In this document: positions 21,181 to 21,489 of the stretch, one piece after another
How the letters are laid out: every line of letters begins with the position of its first letter
Position numbering within the stretch: position 1 is the stretch's first letter
DNA from: RGIG3102 sp964525015
Lineage (GTDB): Bacteria; Bacillota; Clostridia; Oscillospirales; Ruminococcaceae
DNA length: 21,489 nt
Assembly: GCA_964525015.1 (NCBI GenBank)
Contig: CAZGFY010000031.1
Coordinates: 1-21,489, forward strand
Reading direction: 5' to 3'
Made by a program: the position numbers and the translations under genes
The notes under the pieces: generated by a model
Database searches by the model: none
Told to the model about the DNA's origin: nothing
The model's input: only the letters and a program-made list of their open reading frames with translations

Positions 21181-21489
21181 TGAATATTATAATTTCAAAT
21201 TCAAATCCAGCACCAATCTACGACCAATTATATACCCAAATCAAAAATTTAATCATAAGTGGAAAGCTTTTAGAGGGCGAGAGTTTGCCTTCTATTAGAA
21301 ATCTTGCAAAAGATTTAAAAATCAGCGTTATCACCACTAAAAAAGCTTATGAAAAATTAGAGAATGATGGATATATAAACACCGTTCACGGAAAAGGCTC
21401 GTTTGTTTCCCAGCAAAATACTGAAATTTTAAAGGAAACAAAATTAAAAGAAATTGAAAATCACATGCAAAAAATAATAGATATATCCC
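21181..21489 (+). CDS. GntR-family regulator, YtrA type (N-terminal part; runs off the window)
   Basis: The first 103 residues are present with no stop. They form a GntR winged-helix domain: NPAPIYDQLYTQIKNLIISG, LLEGESLPSIRNLAKDLKIS, VITTKKAYEKLENDGYIN and the wing TVHGKGSFVS. After it begins a short helical segment (ILKETKLKEIENHMQKII), typical of YtrA-type members, which are small and usually control ABC-transporter operons that they lead. AGGAGG lies 13 bases before ATG, a strong but long-spaced ribosome site. The promoter overlaps a palindrome cluster. The expected downstream partner (an ABC ATPase) would lie outside the window. Confidence 0.9.

Noticed and set aside
1..21489. CRISPR arrays, insertion sequences, phage genes, integration sites
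   Set aside because: No regularly spaced repeats, transposase or integrase were seen; the tRNA-Val end shows no duplicated attachment sequence in the window.

Overview
The window is about 70% A+T, with short intergenic gaps, AGGA-type ribosome sites, strong TTGACA/TATAAT promoters often carrying an extended -10 TG, and intrinsic terminators. Gene content points to a low-GC anaerobic member of the Clostridia (Bacillota): a lon-engB pair, a SorC-type regulator, an Fe-S protein related to [FeFe] hydrogenase, and a tandem Spo0A-type box. I cannot name the species. No transposase, integrase, CRISPR array, rRNA or origin was seen, and no gene-free stretch exceeds 300 bases.

Layout. (1) 1-199, minus strand: a tRNA-Gly (cut by the window edge) and a tRNA-Val behind a near-consensus promoter. 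(2) 268-5002, minus: the lon - engB - SAM methyltransferase - hslO (Hsp33) unit, a protein-quality and ribosome-assembly operon with its own promoter and a 3' hairpin. (3) 5006-8568, minus: prfC (RF3) - ABC-F ATPase - small TM2-domain membrane protein, closed by a terminator; two neighbouring translation factors, the ABC-F having one degenerate ATPase site. (4) 8652-12609, plus: recQ - zinc-ribbon membrane protein - fused CcdA/TlpA thiol redox protein - terminator. (5) 12611-13683, plus: a lipoprotein gene whose leader carries two perfect Spo0A-type boxes with abrB-like spacing. (6) 13687-18630, plus: a SorC-family regulator, then a promoter, a 28-bp perfect palindrome, and an operon of DhaL-like, DhaK-like and LsrF-like enzymes, a folded intergenic region, a DUF1097 membrane protein and a small VOC-like protein, ended by a strong terminator. 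(7) 18679-20507, plus: a protein joining 2x[4Fe-4S] ferredoxin, a hydrogenase-like H-cluster domain, a 4Fe4S domain and a GGDEF domain. (8) 20526-21489: a bidirectional terminator, a MarR-like regulator (minus), a divergent promoter region rich in small palindromes, and the start of a GntR (YtrA-type) regulator running off the window.

The most interesting part is region 6. A SorC/LsrR-class regulator, an LsrF-class thiolase/aldolase and a roughly LsrG-sized small enzyme sit together as in the autoinducer-2 (Lsr) pathway, but the kinase is a two-subunit DhaK/DhaL type with changed substrate-pocket residues and the importer is replaced by a DUF1097 protein. I infer a phosphorylate - isomerise - cleave route giving dihydroxyacetone phosphate from an AI-2-like or other short ketose. 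The substrate is not known. Second in interest are the H-cluster/GGDEF fusion (possible redox or gas control of c-di-GMP) and the Spo0A boxes.
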